The position numbers were made by a program, and so were the translations under genes. A stretch of DNA of 64,000 nucleotides, taken from NCBI RefSeq assembly GCF_000003195.3, contig NC_012870.2:20452501-20516500 (forward strand). The letters run 5' to 3'. A model generated the notes under the pieces. The model was given only the letters and a program-made list of their open reading frames with translations, was not told the origin of the DNA and searched no databases. How positions within the stretch are numbered: the first letter of the stretch is position 1; every line of letters starts with the position of its first letter. The stretch is from Sorghum bicolor (taxonomy: Eukaryota; Streptophyta; Magnoliopsida; Poales; Poaceae). Positions 47,566-59,981 of the stretch are shown one piece after another.

Positions 47566-48506
47566 CGAAAAAAGTCTACATAACCCCTCAAACTATCTAG
47601 GGTGGAGTACTTCACCCTCAAACTATAAAATCAGATATTCTATCTCCTAAACTGGTCAAATAACTCCCTCGATTGGTTTTGAAGGGTGATTTTGTCTTTT
47701 TATTTTTTATTTATTTTCGTTGAATCTTTGAAAAATCCTAATAAATCACAAAAAGTCATAAAATGAAAATTTTAATTTTAATTTTGTTAGACTCCTGATG
47801 AGTAGATCTACACAGTGAATATATAATATGGTATACTCAATACAAAGTTTTTGTTGTAGCTTTAAATCTATATTTTCTGTAATTAATTTGAATAATTCAT
47901 ATATGTAGTTCCTATAGTCCAATAGTGGTAAAAATTTTATGGTGGACTCATTATTATATGCTTGAACTATGGTAAAAATTTTATACTCATTAGATAACAT
48001 ATAACTTAGTTATAGATAAAGTATAGATTTAACAAGAATAAAGCTAAATAAATCTATAACTAAGATATACGTGATCCAATGGGTACAAAACTTTTACCAT
48101 AGTTCAAGTATATAACAGTGAGCCCATCATAAAATTTTTACCACAATTGAACCATAGAAACTACATATATGAATTATTCGAATTAATTATAGAAAAACAT
48201 ATATTTAAAGCTACAACAAAAACTTTGTACTAAAATATATCATATTATATATTCACTGTGTAGATCTACTCATCAGGAGACTAACAAAATTAAAATTTTT
48301 ATTTTATGATTTTTCTATGATTTATTATGATTTTTCAAAGTTTTAGCGGAAATAAATAAAAAAGAAAAAACAAAACCACCCTCCAAGACCACTCGAGGGG
48401 GTTATTTAACCGGTTTTGAAAGTTTAGGTGGTAGAATATTCGGTTTTATAGTTCAGGGGTAAAGTAGTCTACCATAGATAGTTTGGAGTGTTATGTAGAC
48501 TTTTCC
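47566..48506. mobile_element. Foldback element, 941 bp near-perfect inverted repeat, Mutator-like
   Basis: The left arm (from GAAAAAAGTCTACATAACC) is repeated inverted to the right end (GTTATGTAGACTTTTCC). Both arms, about 460 bp each, can be followed to the centre: TAACTTAGTTATAGAT near 48005 faces ATCTATAACTAAGATA near 48053, with a loop of only about 30 bp. The flanks GTTGCAATT (47557-47565) and ACTGCAATT (48507-48515) match at 7 of 9 bases, which fits a decayed 9 bp Mutator-type duplication. No coding capacity. Confidence 0.75.
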
Positions 48507-48515
48507 ACTGCAATT

Positions 48516-49443
48516 TTGTTCTCTATGATAAGCAGCAGCACAGCGCTGCAAGCTGGCTGCAATTCGATCTCTCTACGTACCGTAGTAGCAGCACAACCTT
48601 GATAACCCTTTATCAGTGCAAATCAATTGACACTAGCGACATACAAGTACTTACACAAACAATCGTTGTAAATAGTTTTGCACTTTTGCAAAATTTATAA
48701 ATCAGGCTAAATAACCAAAAATAAAACTAGGAAAAATCCGCCAGACAATAACCTGCACGTCTGGTCTCATGCGTTGCTTTGTTACCACTACGCTTCATAG
48801 AATTTTTTGAGGCCTTAAACAAATTAAATTTTAAAAAGTTTGGACTGCAAATTTTTATATCTCGTAAATTACTATAACATTGGTTTCATCATTTCTTCAT
48901 CCTAGGTCATTTGATTTTTTCTAATCTCAAAATCATTAATCTTGAAACATAATTTTTAAGTTTTAAATTAAATAAAAAGGTAGCCAACTACAAAGCTATA
49001 GATCTTTTTGAGTACTATAACCTTTTTAGATCATTTATCCATTTCAAGATCATTTGAAAAATTTGCAAAAAAAAATTAATTTCAAATTGTTTGTATTGAT
49101 GACAAGTTAACAAAACCGTCAATGTAAACATATCTACCTTTTTTTGTTAAGGTTACCACCGGTACAAATCATATATTTATATTGGAAAGTAGTCTTAAGA
49201 TAACTATCAATGTAAAATGGAATTATACTACATCAATGAAATACATAATTTGTATTGGTGGTAATCATAAGAAAACCACCCATAGAGACGTATCTTCACT
49301 GATTATAGGCATGTTGCGCAGTTCTATTTTATATTGGTACATGTTGTTTATAGACCGTCAGTTGAAAAAGTCCTTGTGTTGACGAAAATCTTGTGATGAA
49401 GAACATGTACCAATAGAAATAGAACATGTTATCACCAAATATC
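48516..49443. other. Unassigned; possible old CACTA subterminal fragment near 49090-49440
   Basis: Phrases such as AACCGTCAATGTAAACATATC and ATTGGTGGTAATCAT recall the subterminal parts of another CACTA family, but I find no termini. Nothing else is supported. Confidence 0.2.
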
Positions 49444-49564
49444 GGTGAGCTTTTTTTACCGCACAACAGTGAAATTGAATGACGTGGCTAGCGCGAGCGT
49501 CATAGAAGTTATGTGTATAATTTTTATATTTTACATTTTTTAGACCTAGTACAAACATAGAAAA

Positions 49565-49622
<58 letters not shown>

Positions 49623-49805
49623 GAGCACACACTTATATCTCTATAAATACACTCACACATATCAATATATCTTGAAATTAACAAAGTTATCATAGACGTC
49701 TCCCTATCAACAAGTATGTCACCTACCACTAAAGTGTCAGTAAATCCTAAAATAAATCTAGCCATGTCATCCAGTTTCACTGTTGTGCGGTAAAAAAAAC
49801 TCACC
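49444..49805. mobile_element. MITE-like element with ~48 bp terminal inverted repeats
   Basis: Left GGTGAGCTTTTTTTACCGCA and on through CAACAGTGAAATTGAATGAC to 49491; the right end (49758-49805) is its inverted copy with few mismatches. A (TA)n tract (about 49567-49622) fills the middle. I find no clear target duplication, so the superfamily is open. Confidence 0.55.
49567..49622. repeat. (TA)n microsatellite
   Basis: Nearly pure TA run with one CA interruption, inside the MITE-like element. Confidence 0.9.
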
Positions 49806-52559
49806 CATATTTCCGCGTCCTCTCCTTCCTCCAACTCTTCTCCTCTCTGCTCCCTCCACCGCCCTCTCGATGCCAGCAATGGGCGGCAGTGACAGCGACA
49901 GTGCCGGGCGGAGTGCCACCACCCTCCTCCTCCTCCTCCTCCCTCTCCTGCCCTATTGGTACGACGGTGGCTGACCCAAGGTGGTGTGCCGGTGCCTCCG
50001 CCGCTCCCTCCCCCACCCTCGCGTCCTCTGCCTTTCTCTCTTCCTATGAACGCGGTCTCGCCTGCTCCAAGGAAACCCTAGGTGCCATGGTGGGCTTAGA
50101 TCAGGTTGCAGCAATCCGACCGGCCCTACCGGTGGCCACCGGCGTGGTTGCGCCACCCCCCTCCGTGGCACTGCCTCCTTCCTCCACTCTGCTTATGCTC
50201 TTGTGCTACAGGAAACCCTAGCTGCCTGGGCTGTAGGTCTCCGCTTTTTTTCATCATATTCACCCGCCTCAGCTTCCCATGGCGCCTCGACCAGGTTCAT
50301 CTCTCCCTCTTCCATATCAGTGATGTCACATTGGATTTACTAATGTAACAAATTTTGTGACCGTCCATTCCTTTTTGGTCCACCTTACCTCGATTTGTTG
50401 ATTACATTATAGGTGCTTCATTTGCTCATCTCCCATGGACATGCCCAGCTCATGTTGTTGGTCAAAATATAAATTATGATTGCATCAATATGTATTGTGT
50501 TACTTATTTAGTTATATAGCCTATCTGTAGTTCATGAATTTATTTGCCTCAGTAGTTCTTTTGAAACAATAACTTTCATAACAATTTATTCTTTATTCTC
50601 CTATATAGTGCGCTCAACTTAGATCTTTTTCTCAGGCTGTTACCCACCATGTGAAGTGTTTAATGAACCTATGATTTTGTCAAGTCAATTGCCATCCATT
50701 CTTCCAATTTGGTAAGTTGTCCTATAACTTTTTTCATTGCTTGCACCTAGGTTTGAGCCAGTAAACACTTATACATGCCAATACACACTAATATGTTTTG
50801 TGCATCAAATTAAGTATCTTGGTATTGCTAAATCCTATTTTAGTACATGTTTAGCCTATTCTGGTTCCTTCACCTGTATTACGCACAAGATTTAAGTTGC
50901 CACACTTCCTGAATGATTTTAGTTATTGTCCCGTAATGATGTGTTTGTATGCTTGCTAGGTAAGCCTATGTTTCGAGATGTGTTCAGTGACCTATTTATA
51001 TTATTTTTTAGCAAGATTTTCACATGATTATGATTTTAAATAGACTTAGTCTACATCATACGTAATATCTCATTATATTATATTATTTTTGTAGCCAAAA
51101 TTGGTAAACTGATGCACGCGTGTTCACTTGGTTTTTAGTTACCTATTTCAGCTTATTATTTTAGTAGTTTTAGTGCATCAGATATGTTGGTTATGTTGAC
51201 TAAAACATAGATAACAGTTGTCTTAATTGTATAAGCTGTATTAGCACTTCTCCGACTGAGAATTAAGAAAATTTTCAAATTCCATAGCAAAACAGAGGAT
51301 GGTCATGCTCCCTATGATATGTTAGTTTATTCGTGTTATCATATTTGATGATTTGTTCATCCGTCCTCAGTTTTTTGTTGTTTTTTGCAGTTCAAGTTGC
51401 TGCATATGTACCTACTTCATATGTGCTCTCATGAAAACTATGTCATCTCCAGTTTTTTTGGTAACCTTTTCTATCCGCGTGACTTCAGGTATGTTGTGGT
51501 GGCGTATTATGCATTCCTTTGGTCACCGGTGGGGTTCTTACCTGCTCTGGTCAGCTGCTGTTTGTGTAACTTTATCTTTTTTTGCTCTTAGTTCCCAGAC
51601 CTTACTCATGCATTTTTCAGTGATGTTATTCCTACACCTACATATGAGTGCAACACATTGCTTACCACAATGCTTATCCAATAAATGAAAAGTTTCCAGA
51701 AGTAAATTCCTGATTCTATAACATCTATTCAGTGCTAAACTTATATAATCGCTCTATGTAATATATATACCCATCCTCCTTTTAATGCACTATCAAATAT
51801 GCATACTGAATCTGTTCTCATCTATGTAATAATAAATAAAAGTATTTTGATTCTTTTGTATGACATATCTATATTAAACTCCTATACCTGAGCCTTTCCA
51901 ATACAAAGATTTGACATATTTTAGTGCATTTCACAATCCACTAGTATGTAAGTATCCGACAGATCTATTCCTATCACAGAAAAAACAAACGTCAGCTAAA
52001 AGAAAGAAAAACAATAAAAATATTCCCCTTTTTGACCTGGATGACATAGACATGCAGGTGGTAGATTAGCTGATGATGCTAGTGCCCACTCAACAGCAAT
52101 ATAAAGGAGAATCACACACTAAACGTCTAAACTTGTGTCCTGGCTTTGGTACCGTTTTTTTACAATTATATATCTCACGGCGGCCGCGCCTTTTTATGGT
52201 CCTTAGAACAAACCATAAAATTATACGATCATAGAGATGGGCAATTCTGCTGGGATGACAAGCATGTCTAGCCTTCGACAACTACCTAGGACATCTTTAA
52301 TGATAGTTTATAAATAGCTAACTAGATGGAGCTTAGAAATAATAAAAAAAGAATATTGTAATAGAAAGTTATGTAAGTTATGAGAGAGTTATTTCATCGT
52401 GCTAGACTAGCTATTTGACAGTCACTAGCTATTTGTTCTCTATCCTTAATAGCCAATAAAATTCTTTCTAAACTAGTTGTTTGGGAACCATTAGGGACGC
52501 CCTTACCGCCACTGAAACTTGCAATTATTGACGAACACAACACAATCGCCTGCCTAAAA
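49806..52559. other. Unassigned; promoter-leader-like GC/CT-rich start, then intron-like DNA
   Basis: 49806-50300 is CT- and GC-rich with CTCCTC repeats and two GGAAACCCTAG(G/C)TGCC-type phrases. It looks like the 5' part of a gene or pseudogene but offers only short frames (49783-49974, 49889-50221) with no domain. 50300-52559 is AT-rich with no supported feature. Confidence 0.25.
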
Positions 52560-52940
52560 AACAACGCTCTCTATTGACAAAAACTGTAGAGTTTGTGTTG
52601 GTCAAGCTAGTTTAAATTTAATTAAGTTTATAACGGATAATATTAACATTTATGTATTTAATAAAGTTATACTAATAAAATGTATTTCATAACCGATTTA
52701 ATATTACTTATTTTGTATCATGAATGTTAGTACTCGTTTATTAAAAAATACTCTATCCACTCTAAAGTATAACTCACTTAGCAAAAATTCTCTAATTGTG
52801 ACTAGATCTACAGAGATTGTATCAATATATCTATCATCAAACTAATTTATTAAATTATCCATAAAATAAGTTTTTATAGTACATTTATTTAAACTTGTAT
52901 AAGAGAACTTTGACTTAGGATAATGTTTGTTTCCATCACC
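52560..52940. mobile_element. Degenerate Stowaway-like (Tc1/mariner) remnant
   Basis: Phrases such as ACTCTATCCACTCTAAAGTATAACT and ATAATATTAACATTTATG resemble the CTCCCTCC-type Stowaway group with its coumpound AT-rich interior. Ends and TA duplication are not clear. Confidence 0.25.
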
Positions 52941-53653
52941 TCTGTGCAGGTACACATCCTTTTCATGTATCTACACGGATCCCGAAGGTTGCCAAAACGA
53001 GATTAAGATAGTAGAAAGATGAGAATCAACTCCCAAAGGGTGATAAGATGGAGAGCTCCTGAAGGCACAGAAACAATGCCTAAAGATGCAAACTGCGGAG
53101 GTGTGAATCGCACCCCAGGTCGAGACATGGAGGATGCAAAGTAAATGGGAACCATAGTACTAGTGGATTTGAGATGAGAGAAATACTAAAGTGCTCCCAA
53201 TATACGAGAAATATAGTTGGTAGGTCAAGAGTAACATGTAAAATAGGGGGAGACTGTATCACTGTTTGTCTCCCCCTGAAAATAGTGTGTTTGTAACCTT
53301 TGTAAAATAATGAATGATTGAGAGGATTTACAATGTCAGGGGGGTTGAATAAGTGTATATAAAAAGTTTCTCAAACATACTTAAAAGCAATAGATTAGAA
53401 CTTATCAAAACCTCTAAAGTTTAGATTGAAACTTATGATGCCTGTCGGAAGTTTCGACACCTTGGGAAACTACAAAATCAGAGATAAAGACAACTCCAAA
53501 TCCATATTTGTGTTCCTTGGAGGTAAATGAAGGTATTGTGACACTTTGTCTAGGCACAATACCAATTTATAGATCAGAACGAAACCTAGAAATGAACTTC
53601 AGAGAGGAGACAAGGAAACACAAGTAATTTTCTAGCATCACAACAATAACAAG
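52941..53653. other. Unassigned, probably old retrotransposon DNA
   Basis: An internal GGGGGAGAC (about 53247) next to TGTATCAC could be a copia-type polypurine tract and LTR start, and 53330-53653 continues across the solo LTR into 55126-55580 as a single older sequence. Too weak to name. Confidence 0.25.
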
Positions 53654-55120
53654 TGAAAGGATCAAGATGCCCAAGAGGGGGGTGAATTGGGCTTCTCTAA
53701 AAATTTAAAGAAACCTATAAGCTCTAATTCAACTCTTGTACCTAGTGTATTCTAGAGAGCTACCGGATAAATGTTTTGCAACCTAATTCCAATCCTATTC
53801 TAGCATGGCAATTCTAGGAATGTAAAAGCTCAATGTAAATGCTAGAGAGTAAAGGGAGGAGAGCAAGAAGGACGCGGTAATGTTTTGCCGAGGTATCGGA
53901 GAGTCGCCACTCCCCACTAGTCCTCGTTGGAGCACCCGCGCAAGGGTCTTGCTCCCCCTTGGTTCGCGTAAGGACCAAGTGCTCTCTACAAGCTGATTCT
54001 TTGACACTCCGTCACGGTGAATCAACTAAAACCGCTCACAAGCTTAACACGAGCCACCAACAAAAACTCTGGGTGGTATTCGTGCCTCCAATCACCACCG
54101 AACCATGTAGATGATGGCGATCACCAAGAGTAACAAGCAAAGAACTCTCACTTGACCCAAACAAAGCTCTAGAGAGTGGTGGATGCACACTTGAACTCTT
54201 GGAACTCAACTAGAGAAGGATTCACTCAAGAAATCACTCAATTCTCAATCCTCTCTAGGCTCTTGCTTCTCTCTTACACCACAAGGTGTTTCTCAGCTGA
54301 TCAAATGGGCAAGAGACCTCCCATGGACAAGGTGGAGGAGTATAAATACTCCCCATCAAGTCCAAGGGCCGGCCACATGAATTCCACAGAAAACGGGAGC
54401 ACCGGACGCTCTTGAAGTTGCACCAGACGCACTGCACAGATAGCGTCTGGTGCCCCATTAACGACTAACTGTACTTCCTCTGATAACACACCGGACGCAC
54501 CCATAGTGAGTTCGGTGCCAGCGTCCAGTGTGAGGGTGAACTGCAACCCTCTCTGGGTACGAGACTGGACGCACCATGGTGGGTCCGGTGCCCGCGTCCG
54601 GTGCAGTGGTCAAGTGCAGACCTCCCTAGGTATGGGACTGGACGCACCCCGGCGAGTCCGGTGCAGCGTCTGGTGCCTCTTTAGGCACCCAAACTTCATC
54701 GAAACAAGATCTTACCAAAACAAAGTTTGTTTCTCTCGATCTAAGGACTTTCTCAGAGCTGCCTAGTGCTAGGTTTACTAAGTGTGCACCACACCTAAAC
54801 CGAAAGCCTTGCCTAGGTCAAGCTACCCGCTCAATGCCCCCCTTAATAGTACGGTCAAAGGAAAAACAAAGTTCTAAACTAGTCTAAGTGCCCTTCTTCA
54901 CCATATGGCACCTAGACCTAGTCTAGTCCCGACGATGTCCAACCATCCTTTGAAAACCGAAACGATTTCCACCATTAAGTCGGCATGAACGATCTAGTCC
55001 ATCGATCACCATTACCATGACCTAACATAAAAGACTTTGCCTCTACAAAAACACATGTTAGTCATAATAATCAACATTATCATTAATCACCAAAACTCAT
55101 TAGAGGCCTAGATGCTTTCA
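53654..55120 (-). mobile_element. Solo LTR, Ty1/copia type, 1467 bp
   Basis: Plus-strand ends TGAAAGGATC and GATGCTTTCA. The flanking ACAAG is duplicated exactly (53649-53653 and 55121-55125), which proves a single LTR inserted or left by LTR-LTR recombination. On the minus strand it begins TGAAAGCATCTAGGCC, a start I associate with SIRE/Maximus-type copia LTRs of grasses; the copia call rests on that memory. There is no internal region on either side. Confidence 0.8.
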
Positions 55121-55125
55121 ACAAG

Positions 55126-55581
55126 AATAAGAGACATAAGGATTTAACCTAAGGTTCGGCTAACCACTCGCCTACATCCTTGTTGTTCAGGTGACCATCA
55201 AGGTTGGAGTTTCTTTCACATCCTTGCTTCACTAGAATCACAAGGGCAATACAAACCTCCCGCTGGTCCACCATAAATCGGGAGCTCTTAAGCAATACCT
55301 AGTCAGCTACGGGCAAAGCCCTAATAGAAATGAACGTGAATCCCACCAGCTTGATGAGGAAATCAAAGTGCTCAAGAGTGAATCACGTGCAAGAATAGCT
55401 AGGGGGGGAGGGGAGACTGAGAGAGGGCTTTGAATGCTCAAGAACACTTTTGGTTGAGGGTTGGTCGAAAATAAGTACACAGGGTACCATTCGGGTGGAG
55501 TGATGTTTCCACACCCCCGATTAGATGTTCTCTAGGTCAACTCGGAACTTTCGACGTCTAAACATTTGGAAGAGGGTGGAG
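55126..55581. other. Unassigned, continuation of the DNA left of the solo LTR
   Basis: No gene. Probably the other half of the older repeat into which the solo LTR element inserted. Confidence 0.3.
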
Positions 55582-55584
55582 TAA

Positions 55585-55909
55585 GGTCTTGTTTAGTTCC
55601 CTACCCAAAAACTTTTCACCTATTTTATCGAATCTTTGGACATATAGCATGGAGCATTAAATGTAGACGAAAAAACTAATTGCCCAATTTCGTTGTAAAT
55701 CACACGATAAATCTTTTAAGTCTAATTAACCCATGATTAGCCATAACAGCTATGGTGATCCATGTGTGCTAATGACAGATTAATTAGGCCTAATAAAAAT
55801 CATAGTTTCCAGATGAGCTATATAATTTTTTTTATTAGTCTATGTTTAATACTTTAAATATGTACCGACATATTCGATGTGACATCTAAAAATTTTTCGT
55901 ATTGGAACT
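55585..55909. mobile_element. Tourist-like MITE, right terminus truncated
   Basis: Starts GGTCTTGTTTAGTTCC after TAA (55582-55584). The interior matches the family (GGAGCATTAAATGTAGACG, TTAATTAGGCCTAATAAA). It stops at GGAACTA, where the next copy begins. Confidence 0.65.
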
Positions 55910-55911
55910 AA

Positions 55912-56098
55912 GGTCTTGTGTAGTTCCCAACAATTTTCTAGATTCTCCATCACATCGAATATTTGAAGGCATGCATGAAGTGTTAAATATAGTTAAAAAT
56001 AACTAATTGCATAATTTGTCATTTGCGAGACGAATCTTTTAAGCCTAGTTAGTCCATGGTGGGATAATAATTACCAAATATAAATGAAAACGCTACAG
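55912..56098. mobile_element. Tourist-like MITE, right part missing
   Basis: Starts GGTCTTGTGTAGTTCC and follows the family to AACGCTACAGATCACGG. It lies head-to-tail with the preceding copy and lacks its right end. Confidence 0.6.
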
Positions 56099-56446
56099 AT
56101 CACGGGTGGAAAGGAAAAAGATCAGCGCACACACGCAGACAGTCAGGTTTTATCCAGCGCTCGCAGGGGCACCGGATGTTGATGGTCCTTAAGTACTAAA
56201 ATTAATAATCAAATAAACATGAAAAAGGATCAATATGAAACAAACATCTAGAATTAGGGTTTTATCTGACAGAATTCCACGAGCTTTGGTGTTTATCTAT
56301 TTCTGCAGGGGGTTATCAGGAAATATGGAGAGAAGGCCCACATGTCATGTTTACAACGAGATAATTATGTGCCGCGCAATTTTCCTCAATCTAGAAGAGT
56401 CCAGAAGCCACGGGAACGAACGAGAAGGGAATCGGGCTCGGGGGCA

Positions 56447-56479
56447 GGGCGCCCGCCCACCCCCCTTGGGCGCCCGCCC
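56447..56479. promoter_or_regulatory. Paired GC palindrome motif in U3
   Basis: GGGCGCCCGCCC at 56447-56458 and 56468-56479, 21 bp apart, 120 bp before the TATA box. The same pair with the same 21 bp offset recurs at 60487 and 60508. Confidence 0.4.
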
Positions 56480-56598
56480 AGGCCAGGAGTCCAATCAGGA
56501 CTCTGCTTCGGGGCAAAACTCCACCGACCTAAAGGATCAATCTAAACCATACAATCTATGTCGGTTTGATCCAATGGCTCACGTTCACTTGAGGGGAC

Positions 56599-56605
56599 TA
56601 TAAAA
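56599..56605 (+). promoter_or_regulatory. TATA box in the Athila-like LTR
   Basis: TATAAAA in a GGGGAC/CCAGACC context, about 420 bp from the LTR start, followed by an AG-rich leader. Confidence 0.5.
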
Positions 56606-57699
56606 CCAGACCCCCTGGCCCCTGGAGGAGAAGAGAAGAAATCATTATTCAGAGGTAGCCATCAAAGTTAGGGTTTAGAGCTTCTCTCCCACAGAGAATT
56701 AGAATTAGCTACTCCCTAATCCTTCAAGTTTAGAGGTTTGATTAGATAGCAATTAGAGAAGTAGAGCACTACGCTCTGGATTCGGATCTTCGGTAATAAA
56801 GATTGGTATTATTCATATCTTTCTCTAATTCTTTGTTCTAATTGCATTATGTCTCTAATTATTATGTTCTTAGTTTGTTCTAGTTCTATATTTGATATAG
56901 TTCTAATTGACAATGAGTTTATGTATAAGTTTGCAAAGCACTTAGCTCTTGACGCGAGGGAGTTAGGTGATAGATCACATGTGAGCGTGGTGCTTAGATG
57001 TTATTTATCTACAAATGTATCCTATTGGCCGGGTCGTGTGGTAGTTCGCGATAGTGACAGCTTCGTTGATTCTTATGTAGTCCACCCTCCGTTGATAGGA
57101 CATGCAGAACCGGTATTGTGGAGTAAGTCATGCGATGCTCTGATTTACTTTATCAATGTTCCTTATACATGAATGAAGAGTCTTTTATGCTATATATGAC
57201 CTTGTAGATAACTAGAGTAGATTATGACTTAGTAGTTAGTAGATAACTTAGAATCTATTCTCTAGCTAATCCGACATCACCTACATATATGAGGAGTAGT
57301 CTATTTTCTAATCGCTGTGTTATCTATCCATAAACTTATAATTCATTATCATTATCTTTATGGTTTACCCCCTGCTAAAGTAAGTGACTGTGTGACGAGT
57401 TTCTCATTAGTAATCATGTTCTTGCAAGTTTATCTCTAGTCTATGCCTTGATAGATTTTTGCCCCTTAATTTAATTTCATCTTCCTTAATTCCATTGAGC
57501 AAAATTATAAATAACGATACCTGGAATACTTATCCTGGTGAAATGCTACAATGAGGTGTTTTATCTGTGCGCTTGAGGATAGAATAGATTATTTTCTAGA
57601 GAGCCTTTACATTTATAAATATCTTTGTACACTCTGGCGCCATGCTAGGGATGACAACCTAGTATCTAAGTGGTGTTAGCTAGTGTCAACAAGTATTTC

Positions 57700-57717
57700 T
57701 GGCGCCGTTGCCGGGGA
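57700..57717 (+). other. Primer binding site, tRNA-Asp
   Basis: TGGCGCCGTTGCCGGGGA is the standard primer site of Athila/Tat-type elements, matching the 3' end of plant tRNA-Asp. Confidence 0.85.
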
Positions 57718-58025
57718 ATTATACGAATCTCATAAGTAAGTCATAAAAGGGTAATACTTAGGAACGGTAAGGAAAGCCAGAAAATCAATCAAGGTTATTC
57801 ATATAAAATTTTAGACTAGACTATAGAGAAATAATTGCATAAAACAGCTACTAAGTGAGAAATCATAACAAGGCACCTCTGCTTTGGCAGGTTCACCCTG
57901 TTGTTTTTCTATGTTTATATTTTTATACAGGGTATATCAGGATTGACTTTGGGTACATTCAACTCTTCATCATCAGAACCAAAGCAATCAAGAAAAGAAG
58001 GAGCTAGCTACCAATTGCTGAAGCT

Positions 58026-59981
58026 ATGACACAAAAGACCTTGCAAGAATTCTCTGCTCCAAGTCTTGAGAACATTCCAACTGGTCCAAGATTTGCAGTA
58101 GAAGAAGGAATACTCGAGTTTGAGCTCAAGTCAAGCCTCATCAATTTGGTACAAGCTACACAATTCAGTGGAAAGGCACATGAAGATGCTAGTGCACACT
58201 TGCAGAATTTCTTAGAGATTGGAAGCACAATCCACATCAACGGAGTTGACAAAGACATCATACTGCTTCGCCTTTTTCCATTCTCACTAGAAGGGAAAGC
58301 GAGAAAGTGGTTCTACACTCATCAAGATAACATCAACAACTGGACAAACTTGTCAGATGCCTTTCTATCAAAGTTTTTCCCTATAGGCAAAACAACTGCC
58401 TTAAAAGGAAATATTGTCAGTTTCCAACAGCAGAAGACAGAAGCCATTTCAGAAGCATGGGAGCGTTTTCAAGGATACATATCAGATTGTCCTCACCATG
58501 GAATGGCCACATGGTTGCTTATGCAGACCTTCTACCATGGATTAACCCAGAAGGCTCGTGAGTGCCTAGATGCATCTGCTAAAGGATCATTCTTGGAGCT
58601 TACAACTGGAAAAGCAGAGATACTTTTGGATAAGATAGCAGAAAATCAAAGCTGGTTCCAAGATAAAGCTCAACAATGTCATCAAACTGAAGAAATACCA
58701 GAAGAAGTAAATGCATTATCAACTAAGACGAAAAATTTGCTCCATTGGATTGACCAGAGGGCCAAGTTCAAAGAAGATCAAAGGGCTATTGAGACAGCAT
58801 ACAAATATCAACCAACTTCGTGTCAACCCAATAGCAAAGGTATGAATTCAGGTAATACTTTCAAGCAACTTTCATTAAAAGAGATAATTGCTCAACAAAC
58901 CAAAATTAATGATGAAGTTAAACAAAGGCTAGATACAAATGAATCATCTCTAAAAGATATACACAATAAAATGGATTTTCTACTAACTGCCTTTGATGAG
59001 CAAAACACTCTTAATAAAAGGGTAGAGCTTAAATTAATAAAGATAGCTGTTGCACTGCCTGTTGCTACTAACCTTGAGCAGGTAAAGAATATAACTACTA
59101 GAGGAGGCAAAGCTACCAGAGATCCTCCATACCCAAAAGAGAAACAAAGAACATCAGCACCAGTGCAACCAGCAGTGATAGAAGAAGAAAGCCCAGTTGA
59201 AGCAGAAGATCTGCTCCAACCACCAAGAACTAGAGAAATGAGGAAAGATTTTTATGACACCAACTATTTGCCATTTCCCAGAAGAAACAGAGGACTGCAG
59301 TCGGATGAGCAGTTTGGTAAGTTTGTAGAGGTCATTCAGAAATTATATGTCAACATACCTCTGCTCGATGCCATACAGGTACCTACATATGCAAAGTATA
59401 TCAGAGATATTCTTAACAAGAAGAGACCACTGCCCACCACTGAGGTTATCAAGCTGGCAGAATAATGTAGTGCGACCATCCTCAATAAGCCACCAAAGAA
59501 GAAGGAAGATCCCGGATGTCCCACTATTGATTGCTCGATCGGAAACCAACACTTCAACAATGCACTTTGTGATCTCGGAGCAAGTGTCAGTGTGATGCCA
59601 GCATTAGTCTACAAAAAGCTTGAGCATGCGACCCTAGAACCAACATCAATGTGCCTACAACTAGCGGATCAATCGGTTCGACAACCGTTAGGCATCGCCG
59701 AGAACATTCCAGTCAAGATCAGATATTTCCTTGTGCCAGTAGACTTCGTAGTACTGGACATGAGTCCTGACTCAAAAGTGTCCATCATCCTTGGAAGGCC
59801 ATTTCTGAGCACTGCTAATGCCCACATTGATGTCGAAAAAGGAAAAATCAAGTTCAACATAAACGGTCAAGAAGAACACTTCACATTCAAACCAAGACCA
59901 GAGAGAGACTCTACAGTGAAGGAAGTTAATGAAGAACCACTGGAGACACCATCTCCGGAGGAAGGTAACTCAGAAGATTAA
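58026..59981 (+). pseudogene. gag-protease of the Athila-like element, one in-frame stop
   Basis: One frame of 651 codons plus stop. Start MTQKTLQEFSAP. The retrotransposon gag domain spans about residues 35-215 (LRLFPFSLEGKARKWF, FFPIGKTTALK, CPHHGMATWLLMQTFYHGL). A coiled-coil-like Lys/Glu/Asn-rich part follows, then LPFPRRNRG and VPTYAKYIRDIL typical of Athila-type Gag. The aspartic protease has CDLGASVSVMP (residues about 515-525; Leu in place of the usual Ser or Thr) and the ILGRPFLSTANAHIDV flap-side motif. The stop TAA at 59463-59465 lies between gag and protease and probably replaces CAA (Gln). The frame ends SED at 59981. There is no reverse transcriptase, RNase H or integrase behind it. 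Confidence 0.8.

Larger units (their letters stand above)
56177..57691 (+). repeat. 5' LTR of an Athila-like Ty3/gypsy element, ~1515 bp
   Basis: Ends TGTTGATGG and AGTGTCAACA give a 6 bp inverted terminus TGTTGA/TCAACA. The right edge is followed eight bases later by a tRNA-Asp primer site. It contains paired GGGCGCCCGCCC motifs and a TATA box. The left edge is an inference from the terminus; the 3' LTR is not found in the window, so no target duplication can be tested. Confidence 0.6.

Noticed and set aside
51353..51688. A 111-codon hydrophobic open frame
   Set aside because: Two overlapping frames compete, the Cys/Phe/Ser-rich composition fits AT-rich non-coding DNA, and no domain or splice context supports it.
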